Positions 1 through 10,331 of a stretch of 64,000 nt of DNA are shown here, one piece after another. Position numbers and translations under genes: made by a program. The DNA comes from a bacterium (GTDB taxonomy: Bacteria; Pseudomonadota; Alphaproteobacteria; Caulobacterales; Caulobacteraceae): the NCBI GenBank assembly GCA_030824495.1, contig JAVBXP010000031.1, positions 1 through 64,000 on the forward strand. The letters are read 5' to 3'. Each line of letters opens with the position of its first letter. Position 1 is the first letter of the stretch. The notes under the pieces are model-generated. The model searched no databases. It was given only the letters and a program-made list of their open reading frames with translations, and was not told the DNA's origin.

Positions 1-52
1 TAGATATCGATTCAGACTCACATAGGCGGGGCCTCAATTAGAAGGACACCGC

Positions 53-1219
53 CTAGCCCTTCCGCGACAGGTCCCGCGCCTTGGCCAGGCGCTCGACGCC
101 GGCGTCGAGCGTTTCGTCCTTCTTGGCCAGGCAAAGCCGCAGGATCGTCGTGACGTGGTCTTCCTCGTATAGGGCCGAGACCGGAATGCTCGCGACGCCA
201 GCTTCCCGAACCGCGCGCAGGGCGAAGGACCGGTCGTCTTCGGTGACGCCTGAGGCGGCAAGATCCACATTGAGGAAATAGGTGCCTTGGCTCGGCAGGA
301 CGGCGAAGCCTTCCCGCTGCAGGCCCGCAGCCAACCGGTCGCGTGAGCGCTGCAACGCCTTGGGCATGGCCTCGAACCAGTCGCCGCTGTTCTCCAGGCC
401 GAACGCCACCGCCGCCTGCAGGTTCGGCGGGGTGGTGAAGGTCAGGAACTGGTGGGTGCGCGACAGCGCGTGAGTCAGGGCGGGGGCGGCGCAGAGGAAG
501 CCGACCTTCCAGCCGGTCAGGCCGAACATCTTGCCGGCCGAACCGATCTTCACGGTTCGCTCGCGCATACCGGGGTAGGCGATCAGCGGGCGGTGGACGG
601 CGCCGTCGAACACCACCTGCTCCCAGACCTCGTCGCAGATGGTGATGGCGTCATGACGCACGCAGAACTCGGCCAGCAGGGCCAGGTCGGCGTCGGGCAA
701 CACCGCTCCGGCCGGATTGATCGGATTGTTCAGCACCACAAAGCGCGTCGCCGGCGTGAACGCGGCTTCAAGCATGGCGCGGTCGAACCGCCAGTGGGGC
801 GGGGACAGCTTCACCAGCCTGGGCACGCCGCCCGCGCGGCGGATCAGCGGCAGATAGGCGTCGTAGAGCGGCTGGAAGACCACCACCTCGTCGCCCGGCT
901 GGATCAGGCCAAAGAAAGCCGCGGCTAGTGCTTCGGTGGCGCCCGAGGTGATGGTCACTTCGCGCGTCCAGTCGAGGTCGAGCCCTTGCGTCCTGGCGTA
1001 GTGGCCGGCGACCGCTTGCCGCAACTCCGGCAGGCCAGCCATCGGAGGATACTGGTTGTAGCCGTTCATCACGACGTCGGCGGCCTTGGCCCGGATTGCC
1101 TCGGGCCCGGGATCGTCCGGAAAGCCCTGGCCCAGATTGATCGCGCCGTGTTCACGGGCCAGGCCCGACATTTCCTCGAAGACGGTGGTGGGCAGGTTTG
1201 CGAAGATCGGATTGGCCAT
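53..1219 (-). CDS. PLP-dependent aminotransferase, class I/II
   Basis: A 388-residue fold-type I aminotransferase that would swap amino groups between an amino acid and a 2-oxoacid in the cytoplasm. Visible features: N-terminal INLGQGFPD, the TSGATEAL phosphate-binding turn near residue 90, NNPINPAG, CDEVWE, and SAGKMFGLTGWKVGF with the PLP lysine near residue 229. This pattern resembles the kynurenine aminotransferase / YbdL methionine aminotransferase group, but substrate cannot be fixed from sequence. Full length for the family. It is divergent from the GNAT gene with only 40 bases between the start codons, so both promoters must lie in or next to that gap. The start at MANPIF is the natural family start. 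Confidence 0.93.
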   Translation of the reverse strand: MANPIFANLPTTVFEEMSGLAREHGAINLGQGFPDDPGPEAIRAKAADVVMNGYNQYPPMAGLPELRQAVAGHYARTQGLDLDWTREVTITSGATEALAAAFFGLIQPGDEVVVFQPLYDAYLPLIRRAGGVPRLVKLSPPHWRFDRAMLEAAFTPATRFVVLNNPINPAGAVLPDADLALLAEFCVRHDAITICDEVWEQVVFDGAVHRPLIAYPGMRERTVKIGSAGKMFGLTGWKVGFLCAAPALTHALSRTHQFLTFTTPPNLQAAVAFGLENSGDWFEAMPKALQRSRDRLAAGLQREGFAVLPSQGTYFLNVDLAASGVTEDDRSFALRAVREAGVASIPVSALYEEDHVTTILRLCLAKKDETLDAGVERLAKARDLSRKG

Positions 1220-1259
1220 GATGGTTGCCTAGCATAGCGGGGCGCGGGATATTTCGCCT

Positions 1260-1721
1260 ATGCGGATCATAGCTTTCGAACCGCGTCACGCTCAGGCTTG
1301 GCGCAGCCTGAACGAGGCTTGGATATCCAAGCACTTCGCTATCGAGGCGAAGGACCGCGCCGTCCTGGACGACCCCCAGGGAAAGATCCTGGACCACGGC
1401 GGCCATATCTTCATGGCGGAGCGTGACGGAGAGGTTATTGGCTGCGTGGCCCTGATCGCTATGGCCGACGGCGGCTATGAGGTCGCCAAGATGACGGTGA
1501 CCGAGGCCGCACGCGGGACGGGGCTCGGCCGGATGCTGATGCAGGCTTGCATCGAGAAGGCGCAGGCCGATGGCGCGCCTCGGCTCTATCTGGAGACCAA
1601 TTCCAGCCTTGGCCCTGCGCTTGGCCTCTATCGCGCCATGGGATTTGTCGATCTCGACCCGGCCATGCGACCGCCGAGCGATTATGCGCGTTGTGATGTG
1701 TGGATGGAGCGCCCGGTCTAG
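1260..1721 (+). CDS. GNAT family N-acetyltransferase
   Basis: A 153-residue single-domain acetyltransferase of the GNAT fold, using acetyl-CoA. The core is seen as VIGCVALIAM (beta 4), the CoA pyrophosphate loop ARGTGLGRMLMQ near residues 88-99, and LYLETNSSLGPALGLYRAMGF in two parts near residues 110-130. Such small enzymes act on amines of metabolites, antibiotics or protein N-termini; the acceptor here is unknown. It is 35 bases upstream of the MFS pump on the same strand and may share its transcript. Complete and ordinary in length. Confidence 0.9.
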   Translation: MRIIAFEPRHAQAWRSLNEAWISKHFAIEAKDRAVLDDPQGKILDHGGHIFMAERDGEVIGCVALIAMADGGYEVAKMTVTEAARGTGLGRMLMQACIEKAQADGAPRLYLETNSSLGPALGLYRAMGFVDLDPAMRPPSDYARCDVWMERPV

Positions 1722-1756
1722 CTTGGACGCGCCGGTTGCCAGGAGGCGGTAGGCAG

Positions 1757-3346
1757 ATGGCGGGCGTGGCGTTGCAGCCATCCAGAGCGCGCTACTTCGC
1801 CTACGGGGCGGTCTCGATCCTGCTGGGCTTGACCCAGGGATTGGGCTTCAACCTCATCAACAACAACCTGCCCTGGATTCAGGGTTCGCTGGGCGCCTAT
1901 CCCAACGAGGCGGCGTGGCTGGCGACCGCCTATACCGCCACCAACGCGACCATCGCCCTGCTGGCGATCAAATTCCGGTTCCAGTACGGGCTGCGGCTGT
2001 TCGCCGATATCGGCCTGGGGCTGTTCATCGTCGTGGCCCTGGCGCACCTGTTCACCGATGATCTGCGCTCGGCCATTGCCGTGCGCGCGGCGGCGGGTGT
2101 GGCGGCGACAGCGCTCAGCACGCTCGCCCTGCTCTACATGATCAACGCCGTGCCGGAGGCTAGGCGGCCCATGGGCATCGCGCTGGGGGTCGGGTGGAGC
2201 CAACTGGCTGCGCCGCTATCGCGACTGGTCTCGTCCGACCTGCTGCAGATCGGCCAGTGGCACGGTCTCTACCTGCTGGAGATCGGGCTCAGCCTGCTCT
2301 GCCTGGCGGCGGTGAACCTCATGCCGCTGCCGCCCATCCCGCGGGTGAAGATGTTCCAGGCCCGCGATTTCCTCACTTTCGCGCTGTTCGCGCCCGGCGT
2401 TGCGCTGCTGTGCGCCGTGCTGTCCCAGGGGCGCTTTGTATGGTGGTTCAACGCGCCCTGGCTGGGCTGGTGCCTGGTGGCGGCGATCATCCTGCTGTCA
2501 GCCTCGGTCCTGCTGGAGTTGCACCGCGAGAAGCCGTTGCTGCACGTCCGATGGCTGACCACTTCTGACATGCTGCGTCTGGCGGTGATCATCCTGCTGT
2601 TCCGGATCGTGCTGTCGGAGCAGGGAGTGGGGGCGTTGGGCTTCCTTCAGGCGATGGGCGTCAACAACGACCAGATGCGAGGGCTGTCCTGGGTGATGTT
2701 CTGGGCGACCCTGGCCGGGGTGATCGGGGTGGCTGTGACGATCAATCCGGCTCGGGTCTCCACTCCGGCCCTCATCGCCCTGTTGCTGATCGCGGCGGCG
2801 GCATGGTCGGACAGCCGTCTGACCAGCCTGACCCGGCCCGAGCAGATGTATGTCAGCCAGGGACTGATCGCCTTTGCGAGCGCGCTCTTCCTGCCCGCCG
2901 CGATGTTGGCGGGCTTTTCCCGCGCCATGCGCCAGGGCCAGGAGTTCATCGTCAGTTTTGCGGTGATCTTCGGCGCCGGTCAGAGCCTGGGCGCCTTGGC
3001 CGGCTCGGCCTTTCTCGGCACGCTCCTGACCATTCGCCAACGAGCCTACACGAGCCAGATCGTCGAGCACTTGACCCTCGCCGATCCCCAGGTTGTCGCC
3101 AGGCTTCGGCAGTATGCCGGGGGCTATGCGGGGACGGTGAGCGACGCGGCGGTCCGCCAGGCCGAGGGCGTCGTGCTGCTGGCGCAAGTCGTGACCCGAG
3201 AGGCCACGGTCCTGGCCTATGGCGACGTGTTCCGCGTGATCGCGGCGTTGTCGCTATTGGTGTTCTTCTACCTCCTGGCGCTGCGTCTACGCGAGGACGC
3301 GCGCACGCGTCGCGCCAACGCCCTCATTCCAGCAAAGGCTGTTTGA
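1757..3346 (+). CDS. MFS transporter, DHA2 (EmrB-like) drug efflux permease
   Basis: A 529-residue inner-membrane protein with about 14 hydrophobic segments, the layout of the DHA2 drug:proton antiporters (EmrB type). The start at 1757 is chosen because a perfect AGGAGG lies at 1741-1746, and upstream in-frame codons read into the preceding GNAT gene without hydrophobic character. It is followed 2 bases after its stop by a HlyD/EmrA-type adaptor, so the pair probably forms an efflux system across both membranes with an outer membrane channel encoded elsewhere. A soluble loop of about 60 residues precedes the last membrane segment (near residues 450-500). Substrate cannot be predicted. Confidence 0.9.
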   Translation: MAGVALQPSRARYFAYGAVSILLGLTQGLGFNLINNNLPWIQGSLGAYPNEAAWLATAYTATNATIALLAIKFRFQYGLRLFADIGLGLFIVVALAHLFTDDLRSAIAVRAAAGVAATALSTLALLYMINAVPEARRPMGIALGVGWSQLAAPLSRLVSSDLLQIGQWHGLYLLEIGLSLLCLAAVNLMPLPPIPRVKMFQARDFLTFALFAPGVALLCAVLSQGRFVWWFNAPWLGWCLVAAIILLSASVLLELHREKPLLHVRWLTTSDMLRLAVIILLFRIVLSEQGVGALGFLQAMGVNNDQMRGLSWVMFWATLAGVIGVAVTINPARVSTPALIALLLIAAAAWSDSRLTSLTRPEQMYVSQGLIAFASALFLPAAMLAGFSRAMRQGQEFIVSFAVIFGAGQSLGALAGSAFLGTLLTIRQRAYTSQIVEHLTLADPQVVARLRQYAGGYAGTVSDAAVRQAEGVVLLAQVVTREATVLAYGDVFRVIAALSLLVFFYLLALRLREDARTRRANALIPAKAV

Positions 3347-3348
3347 TC

Positions 3349-4419
3349 TTGAGCGACACGCCTGAAACCGCCCCGGCCCCCGTGCGCAGACCCTGGTCGC
3401 GCGCCGCCATTCCGATTGTGGCCGCGGCCATCGGCGGGGTGTTGCTGGTGTTGTTCGCCTGGCGGCTGCCGCCCTTCGACACGGGGATACAGAGCACCGA
3501 CAACGCCTATGTTCGGGGCAATGTCACTCTGATCAGCCCGAAGCTGGACGGCTATGTCACGCAGGTGCTGGTCAAGGATTTCATGCAGGTCGCCAAGGGC
3601 CAGACCCTGGTGGTGATCGATGATGGGAACTATCGCGAAAAGTTGGAACAGGCCCGCGCCGGCTTGGCGTCGGAAAAGGCCAACCTCGCCAATTGGGATC
3701 AGCAGCGCCGTCGGGGCGAGGCCAATATCAGCCTGGTCAGCAGCGAGGGCGCCAGCGCCAGGGCGGCCCTGGCCAAGGCCAAGGCCGACTACAACCGGGC
3801 GCGGCCGCTGGTGGACCAAGGGTGGCTCGCCCCGACCGAGCTCGACCGGCTGCGGCTGGCGGTGCAGCAGGCCGAGGCCGGCGTCGCCCAGGCTGACGCC
3901 CAGGCGCGCGTCGCGCGGGAGGATCTGACCTCAGTCGATGTCAGCCGCGCGGCCCTGGAAGCGGCGGTCGCGAAGGCCGAGGCGGCGGTGAAGCTGGCGC
4001 AGATCGACCTGCAGAACACCAAGATCACCGCGCCGATCGCCGGTCAGGTGGGGGAGGTCGGGGTCAAGGTTGGCCAGTACGTCACGCCCGGCACCCAACT
4101 GATGGGCCTGGTTCCCGAAACTGTCTGGATCACGGCCAACTTCAAGGAGACCCAGGTGGCCGATGTCGGGGTGGGCGAGCCGGTGCGAATCCGCGTGGAT
4201 GCTCTACCGGGCGTGACCCTGTCTGGGCGGGTGGAACGCATCGGGCCGGCGACGGGATCAGAATTTTCGATCATCAAGGCGGATAACGCCACCGGCAACT
4301 TCACGAAGGTGGTTCAGCGGCTGCCGGTGCGTATCGCGATCGATCCGGACCAAGAGGCGGCCGCACGGCTGCGGCCGGGGATGTCGGCGGTGGTCAGCAT
4401 CGACACGCGACGAAGGTAG
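3349..4419 (+). CDS. HlyD/EmrA family efflux adaptor
   Basis: A membrane fusion protein of about 356 residues that links the upstream MFS permease to an outer membrane channel. It has one N-terminal membrane anchor (residues about 20-40), a split biotinyl-lipoyl-like domain beginning STDNAYVRGN, a long alpha-hairpin rich in Ala, Lys and Glu (about 100-215), and the return strand KITAPIAGQVGEVGVKVG. No ATG is available at the N-terminus. The TTG at 3349 is 2 bases after the permease stop and follows AAAGG; a TTG at 3343 overlapping that stop is the alternative. Gene order permease-then-adaptor is reversed relative to E. coli emrAB. Confidence 0.88.
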   Translation: MSDTPETAPAPVRRPWSRAAIPIVAAAIGGVLLVLFAWRLPPFDTGIQSTDNAYVRGNVTLISPKLDGYVTQVLVKDFMQVAKGQTLVVIDDGNYREKLEQARAGLASEKANLANWDQQRRRGEANISLVSSEGASARAALAKAKADYNRARPLVDQGWLAPTELDRLRLAVQQAEAGVAQADAQARVAREDLTSVDVSRAALEAAVAKAEAAVKLAQIDLQNTKITAPIAGQVGEVGVKVGQYVTPGTQLMGLVPETVWITANFKETQVADVGVGEPVRIRVDALPGVTLSGRVERIGPATGSEFSIIKADNATGNFTKVVQRLPVRIAIDPDQEAAARLRPGMSAVVSIDTRRR

Positions 4420-4430
4420 CGCGCCTCGCC

Positions 4431-4790
4431 TTAGTGGTGGGTGGCGCTGCGCAGGGCTTCGCCGAGCGTGTGGCGGGTGAGTGGCTTGCCGAGGAAGCCG
4501 ACAGGGTTGATCGCGGCCATCGACACCCGGAAGTCTTCGGTGATCGAGCCCGAGACGAACAGCGAACGAACGCCCAGCTGATCGTAGAGCTTACGAGCGA
4601 GCTTTCCGCCGTCGGTATTCTTGGCCAGGCGAATATCGACCAGAGCAAGGTCCGGAGGGCCACCCTCGGCCAGCTCCCAGGCCGTCACGGCGTCTGCGGC
4701 CTCGGCCACCACCTCATGGCCCATGTCTTCCAGCAGGCTCACAATGTCCAATGCGATTAGTGCGTCGTCTTCAACAACCATAATACGCAT
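4431..4790 (-). CDS. Single-domain response regulator (CheY-like)
   Basis: A 119-residue receiver domain with no output domain. The acidic pocket E7-D8-D9, phosphoacceptor D52 (in VDIRL), S80 and K102 (GKP) are all present, so it should be phosphorylated. It starts 5 bases after the stop of the histidine kinase gene, so kinase and regulator are almost certainly a cognate pair made from one transcript. As a stand-alone receiver it would act through protein contacts rather than DNA binding. In alphaproteobacteria HWE/HisKA_2 kinases often pair with such receivers, for example in general stress or motility control; no specific role can be assigned here. Confidence 0.92.
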   Translation of the reverse strand: MRIMVVEDDALIALDIVSLLEDMGHEVVAEAADAVTAWELAEGGPPDLALVDIRLAKNTDGGKLARKLYDQLGVRSLFVSGSITEDFRVSMAAINPVGFLGKPLTRHTLGEALRSATHH

Positions 4791-4795
4791 CGGCC

Positions 4796-6105
4796 CTACT
4801 GACTCCTTGGGAAGAGCACCGCGAATGCGGCGCCAGCTTCCGGTCGTTCAATCTCGAAACGCCCGCCTAGTTGTCGCGACAGAGCCTCGATGGCCCTCAT
4901 CCCCAAGCTCTTTTTGGCGTGTGGCGTAAAGCCCTCTTGAAGGCCGTCGCCATCATCTGAAACAGACAAGCGATAGTCGTCGCCTTCGGTTCCAAAGGTG
5001 ACCTTGATCCGCGACGGCCTGTCTGGCGGGCAGCCGTATTTCAGGGCGTTGGTGATCAGCTCATTGAGGATCAACGCCAGCGGCACGGCCTGGCGCACAT
5101 CCAGCACGGCCGACTGGATATCCGTCTCCAGCACGATGTCATCGCGGCCTAGCGACTCGACCAGGTCATGGGATAGCGCCTTGGCATAGTGGCCCGCGTC
5201 GAAGGCGCCGATTTCCCCGCCGGTCTTGTAGAGTTGTTCGTGCACTCGGCCGACGGCGATGATCCGGTCCAGGGTCTTCTCGAGCGCCTCGCGCGCATCG
5301 GTGTGTTCGACGGTTCGCGACTGGAGGCGAACGACGCTGGCGATCTGCTGCAGCGAGTTCTTGACCCGATGGTTCACCTCATCGAGGAGCAGGGTCCGGT
5401 CGGCCAGCAGAGCGCGCAGGCGTTCAGCCGTGTCAGCCTCGACTTCCCGGTCGAGGCTGATGTCGCGCAGGGCCTTGAAGAACAGCATCGCCAGCAGGGC
5501 CGCGAAGATCAGCGTGGCCGCGATCAGGACCGCGCGGACGGTGGCGACCTGTTGCGATCGAACCGCCTCGAGCCGGGCTTCTTCGTGTTCCAGCTCGGTG
5601 GCGATGCGACGCACGCCGTCCATGGCCGCCATGCCCTCGCCGCGGGCGATGATCTGGATCGCAGCGCCCACCGTGCCTTGTCGGCGCGCGTCCATGGTTT
5701 GGTCTATGATGTCCAACCGTGTCGCCATCAGGCGACGAAGCTCGTCAATCCTGCGCTGCTGGAGCGGGTTGTCGCGGGTCAGCCGGTCAAGGGTGTCGAT
5801 CTGGCGGTGAGCGATCTTGCGACCAGTCTCGACGCGTCCGGCGAATTGGCTGTCGCCGGTCAGGATGAAGGCCCGCTGGGCCGACTCCGCATCCGTCAGG
5901 GCCTGGCGGAGGCCGTCGATGCCGGTGCGGACTTCATGGGTATGAGAAACGGCGGCGGCGGCGCGATCGTACCAGACGAAGGCGCCGCCGAGCGCTGCAA
6001 AAGCTAGGAACAGGGCGGTGACGGTAAGCGCGAGCAGGCGAAAAGCCCGCTCGCGCGCGAGTTGTCGGTTGGAACCCGAAACCTCGGCCGGATCGCTCCG
6101 CGCCA

Positions 6106-6106
<1 letters not shown>
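4796..6106 (-). CDS. Sensor histidine kinase, CHASE3 plus HisKA_2/HATPase
   Basis: A 436-residue membrane-bound kinase. Domains in order: transmembrane helix about 23-46, a periplasmic helical CHASE3-like region about 48-190 (with DAESAQRAFILTGD), second transmembrane helix about 197-212, the HisKA_2 dimerisation segment LLDEVNHRVKNSLQQ with phospho-His H246, then HATPase_c with the N box LNELITNALKYG and the G box DDGDGLQ. It begins with GTG, whose G is also the last base of the typA TAG stop, so its translation is probably coupled to typA. Its partner is the downstream receiver. CHASE3 suggests an extracytoplasmic signal; which one is unknown. Confidence 0.92.
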
Positions 6107-7938
<1,832 letters not shown>

Positions 7939-8156
7939 TGATTTGGCTTTTGAACGCCCTATTTGGGGAAGCGCGCGCTTTTAGGCGACGAATGGCCAAT
8001 TAGCCAGCGCCTTCTCGCCGCGGCGCGGAACATTGCTATTTTCCGATGGTGCAGCGCAGCATTTTGAGCTCGCGGTTTGGCGGCCAAAATCGCACTGATT
8101 TGTAACGTGATTTTTCAGAGGTTGCGAAAAACGTGATCAGGAAGTCACAAAAGTGC
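7939..8156. other. Intergenic region upstream of typA and the small RNA
   Basis: About 218 non-coding bases between the typA start and the small RNA promoter. It is AT-richer than its surroundings, with runs such as TTTTTCAG and GCGAAAAACG, and must contain the typA promoter reading to the left. I could not pick a convincing -35/-10 pair for typA. A GGAAC at about 8027 resembles the -35 of the alphaproteobacterial EcfG sigma factor, but no matching CGTT follows at the right distance. Confidence 0.5.
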
Positions 8157-8185
8157 TTGGCGTTTTGTGCGTCGCACTCTATAAC
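8157..8185 (+). promoter_or_regulatory. Sigma-70-type promoter of the small RNA
   Basis: TTGGCG at 8157-8162, a 17-base spacer, then TATAAC at 8180-8185. This is one of the best housekeeping-type promoters in the window. Transcription would begin at about 8190-8193, immediately before the first hairpin of the proposed small RNA. Confidence 0.65.
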
Positions 8186-8191
8186 TCGAAT

Positions 8192-8274
8192 TGTGAGGCG
8201 TCGCTGACGCCTCTGCCCTTCCTGGGCGTTTCCTCCCTAATGAACTGCCGGGCCCTCGGGTCCGGCTTTTTTTT
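8192..8274 (+). ncRNA. Candidate trans-acting small RNA, about 83 nt
   Basis: Free-standing transcription unit between typA and rmuC: strong promoter at 8157-8185, then three consecutive hairpins and a T-run. Hairpin 1 is GAGGCGTC-GCT-GACGCCTC (8195-8213, perfect). Hairpin 2 is GCCC-TTCCT-GGGC (8215-8227). Hairpin 3 is the terminator at 8247-8266 with eight T (8267-8274). The linker at 8228-8246 is predicted unpaired and contains TTTCCTCCC, an anti-Shine-Dalgarno-like sequence, as found in several alphaproteobacterial regulators with CCUCC loops. No open reading frame fits. I do not recognise it as 4.5S, 6S, tmRNA or RNase P RNA. Function as a translation-blocking small RNA is inference. Confidence 0.6.
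8247..8274 (+). terminator. Rho-independent terminator of the small RNA
   Basis: An inverted repeat at 8247-8266 (arms GCCGGGCC and GGTCCGGC, one G-T pair, four-base loop) followed directly by eight T at 8267-8274. It lies upstream of rmuC on the same strand, so it ends a transcript starting after typA rather than serving any annotated protein gene. Confidence 0.75.
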
Positions 8275-8345
8275 GGCCTGCGCCTTTAGCGCATGTTCTT
8301 GGCCGCCGCTAGCTCGATCGCGCGACTCCGATTATAGAACGGAGC

Positions 8346-9617
8346 ATGAACTTAGACCTCTTCCTCGTCGCCCTCATCGCCGCCCTCGTGGCGGCGGCGC
8401 CCGCGATCGCCTGGGCCCTGATGGAGCGCAGCCGCGCCAACCGTGCTGAGGCAAGGGCTTGGGATCTCCAGGACGCCGCGGCGCGGGTGCGGGTCATGGA
8501 AGAGCAGAGCGCCAAGAACAGCGCCTTCCTGCAGGCCGAGGCCGCCGCCACCATCGCCGAGCAGGTGATGAAGCGCGCCGATGAGACGTTCCATAATAGA
8601 GAGCAACTGGCGCAGGCCCGCCTCGAGGCGCAGCTCAAACCCGTCGCCGACAGCCTGGCCAAGTTCCAGGAGCAGGTGGTCGCGGTTGAAAAAACGCGCG
8701 CCGAGGAAACCGGCGGCCTGAAGGAGCAGATCAATCAACTGCTGACCGCCTCGATCGCCACCCAGAGCGAAGCGCGGAAGCTGTCTGCGGCGCTACGTCG
8801 CGGGGCCGGCGTCCAGGGGCGCTGGGGTGAACAAACCCTGCGGAACGTGCTGGAGGCCGCCGGCCTTCATAATCGCTACGATTTCGACGAGCAGACCTCG
8901 ACTGACACCGAGGAAGGGCGCCGGCGTCCGGACGTCACCGTGCGCCTGCCGGGCGGGGCGGTGTTCGTCATCGACGCCAAGTGCTCCTTGAACGCCTTCC
9001 TCGACGCTCAGGACGCGGCGGACGATGCGACGCGTGAGGCTTGCTACGTCCGTCACGCCCAGAGCGTGCGCGCTCACATGATGGGGCTATCGGCCAAGTC
9101 CTACTGGGATCAGTTCAATCAAGGCTCGCCCGACTTCGTCGCCATGTTCATTCCGGGCGACAGCTTCCTGGCGGCGGCGCTGGAGCGTGCGCCAGAGCTG
9201 ATGACCGAGGCCATGGATCGCCGCGTGCTGGTCGTGACGCCGACCACCTTGTTCGCGCTCTGCAAGGCCGTGGTCTACGGCTGGCGCGTCGAAGAGCAGG
9301 CGGCCAACGCCCAGGAGATCTCCAAGCTGGGTCGTGAACTCTACAAGCGTCTGTCGGTGATGGGCGGCCACGCCGCTTCGGTCGGCAAGGCGTTGGAAGC
9401 CGCGGTGGGCCGCTACAACCAGTTCGTGGGCTCGCTGGAGACCCAGGTCATGACCCAGGCCCGCCGGTTCGAGGACCTGAAAGTCGATCATGAGGGCAAG
9501 GAGATCGCCGAGCTCGCACCGGTCGAAACCGGGATCAGGCCGCTGACCAAGCTCGCCGCCGACGATGGCGACGATGTCCAGGGGCGCCTCGCCGCCTTGA
9601 CGGCAAAGGGTCGCTGA
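8346..9617 (+). CDS. rmuC: DNA recombination protein RmuC
   Basis: A 423-residue RmuC family protein. It has an N-terminal membrane helix (residues about 4-25), a long coiled coil (about 28-150), then the PD-(D/E)XK-like nuclease-fold domain, seen as GRWGEQTLRNVLEAAGL, RRPDVTVRLPGG and FVIDAKCSLNAF around 160-220. RmuC limits recombination at inverted repeats and is thought to act on DNA near the membrane. It is followed 15 bases later by def, suggesting co-transcription. GGAG lies only one base before the ATG, so the ribosome binding site is poorly spaced, but no better start exists. Confidence 0.94.
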   Translation: MNLDLFLVALIAALVAAAPAIAWALMERSRANRAEARAWDLQDAAARVRVMEEQSAKNSAFLQAEAAATIAEQVMKRADETFHNREQLAQARLEAQLKPVADSLAKFQEQVVAVEKTRAEETGGLKEQINQLLTASIATQSEARKLSAALRRGAGVQGRWGEQTLRNVLEAAGLHNRYDFDEQTSTDTEEGRRRPDVTVRLPGGAVFVIDAKCSLNAFLDAQDAADDATREACYVRHAQSVRAHMMGLSAKSYWDQFNQGSPDFVAMFIPGDSFLAAALERAPELMTEAMDRRVLVVTPTTLFALCKAVVYGWRVEEQAANAQEISKLGRELYKRLSVMGGHAASVGKALEAAVGRYNQFVGSLETQVMTQARRFEDLKVDHEGKEIAELAPVETGIRPLTKLAADDGDDVQGRLAALTAKGR

Positions 9618-9632
9618 CCTACCTGCGTTCGT

Positions 9633-10142
9633 ATGGCTATACGTGAAATCCTTGTCGTTCCCGATCCCGTCCTGAAGCTGGTGTCGCAACCGGTCGAGAA
9701 GGTCGATGACGATCTGCGCGCGCTCATGGATGACATGCTTGAGACCATGTACGACGCCCCCGGCATTGGCCTGGCCGCGATCCAGATCGGCGTGCCCAAG
9801 CGCGTGATCGTCATGGACATCGCCGGTCCCGACGATCCCAAGGCGCCACGCTACTATGTGAACCCGGAAATCGTCTGGGCCTCCGAAGAGACCGCGCCCT
9901 ACGAAGAAGGCTGCCTCTCGATCCCGGATATCTATGACGAGGTCGAGCGTCCGGCTCGCGTGAAGCTGAAGTACCTCAACTATCAGGGCGAGGAAGTCGT
10001 TGAGGACGCCGAGGGCCTGTTCGCCGTCTGCATCCAGCACGAGATGGATCACCTCGAAGGCGTTCTCTTCATCGACCACCTGTCGCGCCTGAAGCGTGAA
10101 CGCGCCGTCGCCAAGGTGAAGAAGCAGTCCCGCGCCGCCTAG
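9633..10142 (+). CDS. def: Peptide deformylase
   Basis: A 169-residue metal enzyme removing the N-formyl group from new proteins. All three signature motifs are present: [11 protein letters not shown] (motif 1, near residue 45), EEGCLSIP with the metal-binding Cys (near 90), and QHEMDHLEG with both metal His and the catalytic Glu (near 135). Normal length. It acts after Fmt, whose gene lies 1.4 kb downstream, separated here by an acetyltransferase and a lipoprotein on the other strand. Confidence 0.97.
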   Translation: MAIREILVVPDPVLKLVSQPVEKVDDDLRALMDDMLETMYDAPGIGLAAIQIGVPKRVIVMDIAGPDDPKAPRYYVNPEIVWASEETAPYEEGCLSIPDIYDEVERPARVKLKYLNYQGEEVVEDAEGLFAVCIQHEMDHLEGVLFIDHLSRLKRERAVAKVKKQSRAA

Positions 10143-10331
10143 CGGGCGATAGCGCCAGGCGCGGCGTCGCCTGACGGCTTCAAATAATTTGGCATCTCTG
10201 CGCTTTAGCGCCGCTCTGTCGGCGCGCCCAAGCGATGCGAGATCCCATGCCGGAATTTGTCATTGAGCGGAACGGGCTCCTCGGCCTGCAACAGTCTCGC
10301 TTGGCGCGCGGGTTCTCGTTAGCTTCGGCCA

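Noticed and set aside
26-55. AGGCGG..CCGCCT inverted repeat at the left edge as terminator
   Set aside because: Arms are only six bases with an 18-base loop and no T-run; too weak.
3343-3351. TTG at 3343 as start of the HlyD gene
   Set aside because: Spacing from AAAGG is only about four bases; TTG 3349 is better placed. Not fully excluded.
8020-8060. EcfG-type stress promoter at GGAAC near 8027
   Set aside because: No CGTT-like -10 at the required 16-17 bases.
8192-8274. Small RNA as 4.5S (SRP) or 6S RNA
   Set aside because: GGTCCGG recalls the SRP loop, but the GGAAGGAAGCAGC part is missing and there is no long single hairpin or 6S-type central bubble.
8153-8449. Short open frame covering the small RNA region
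   Set aside because: It crosses the promoter, all three hairpins and the terminator, overlaps rmuC and has no protein-like composition.
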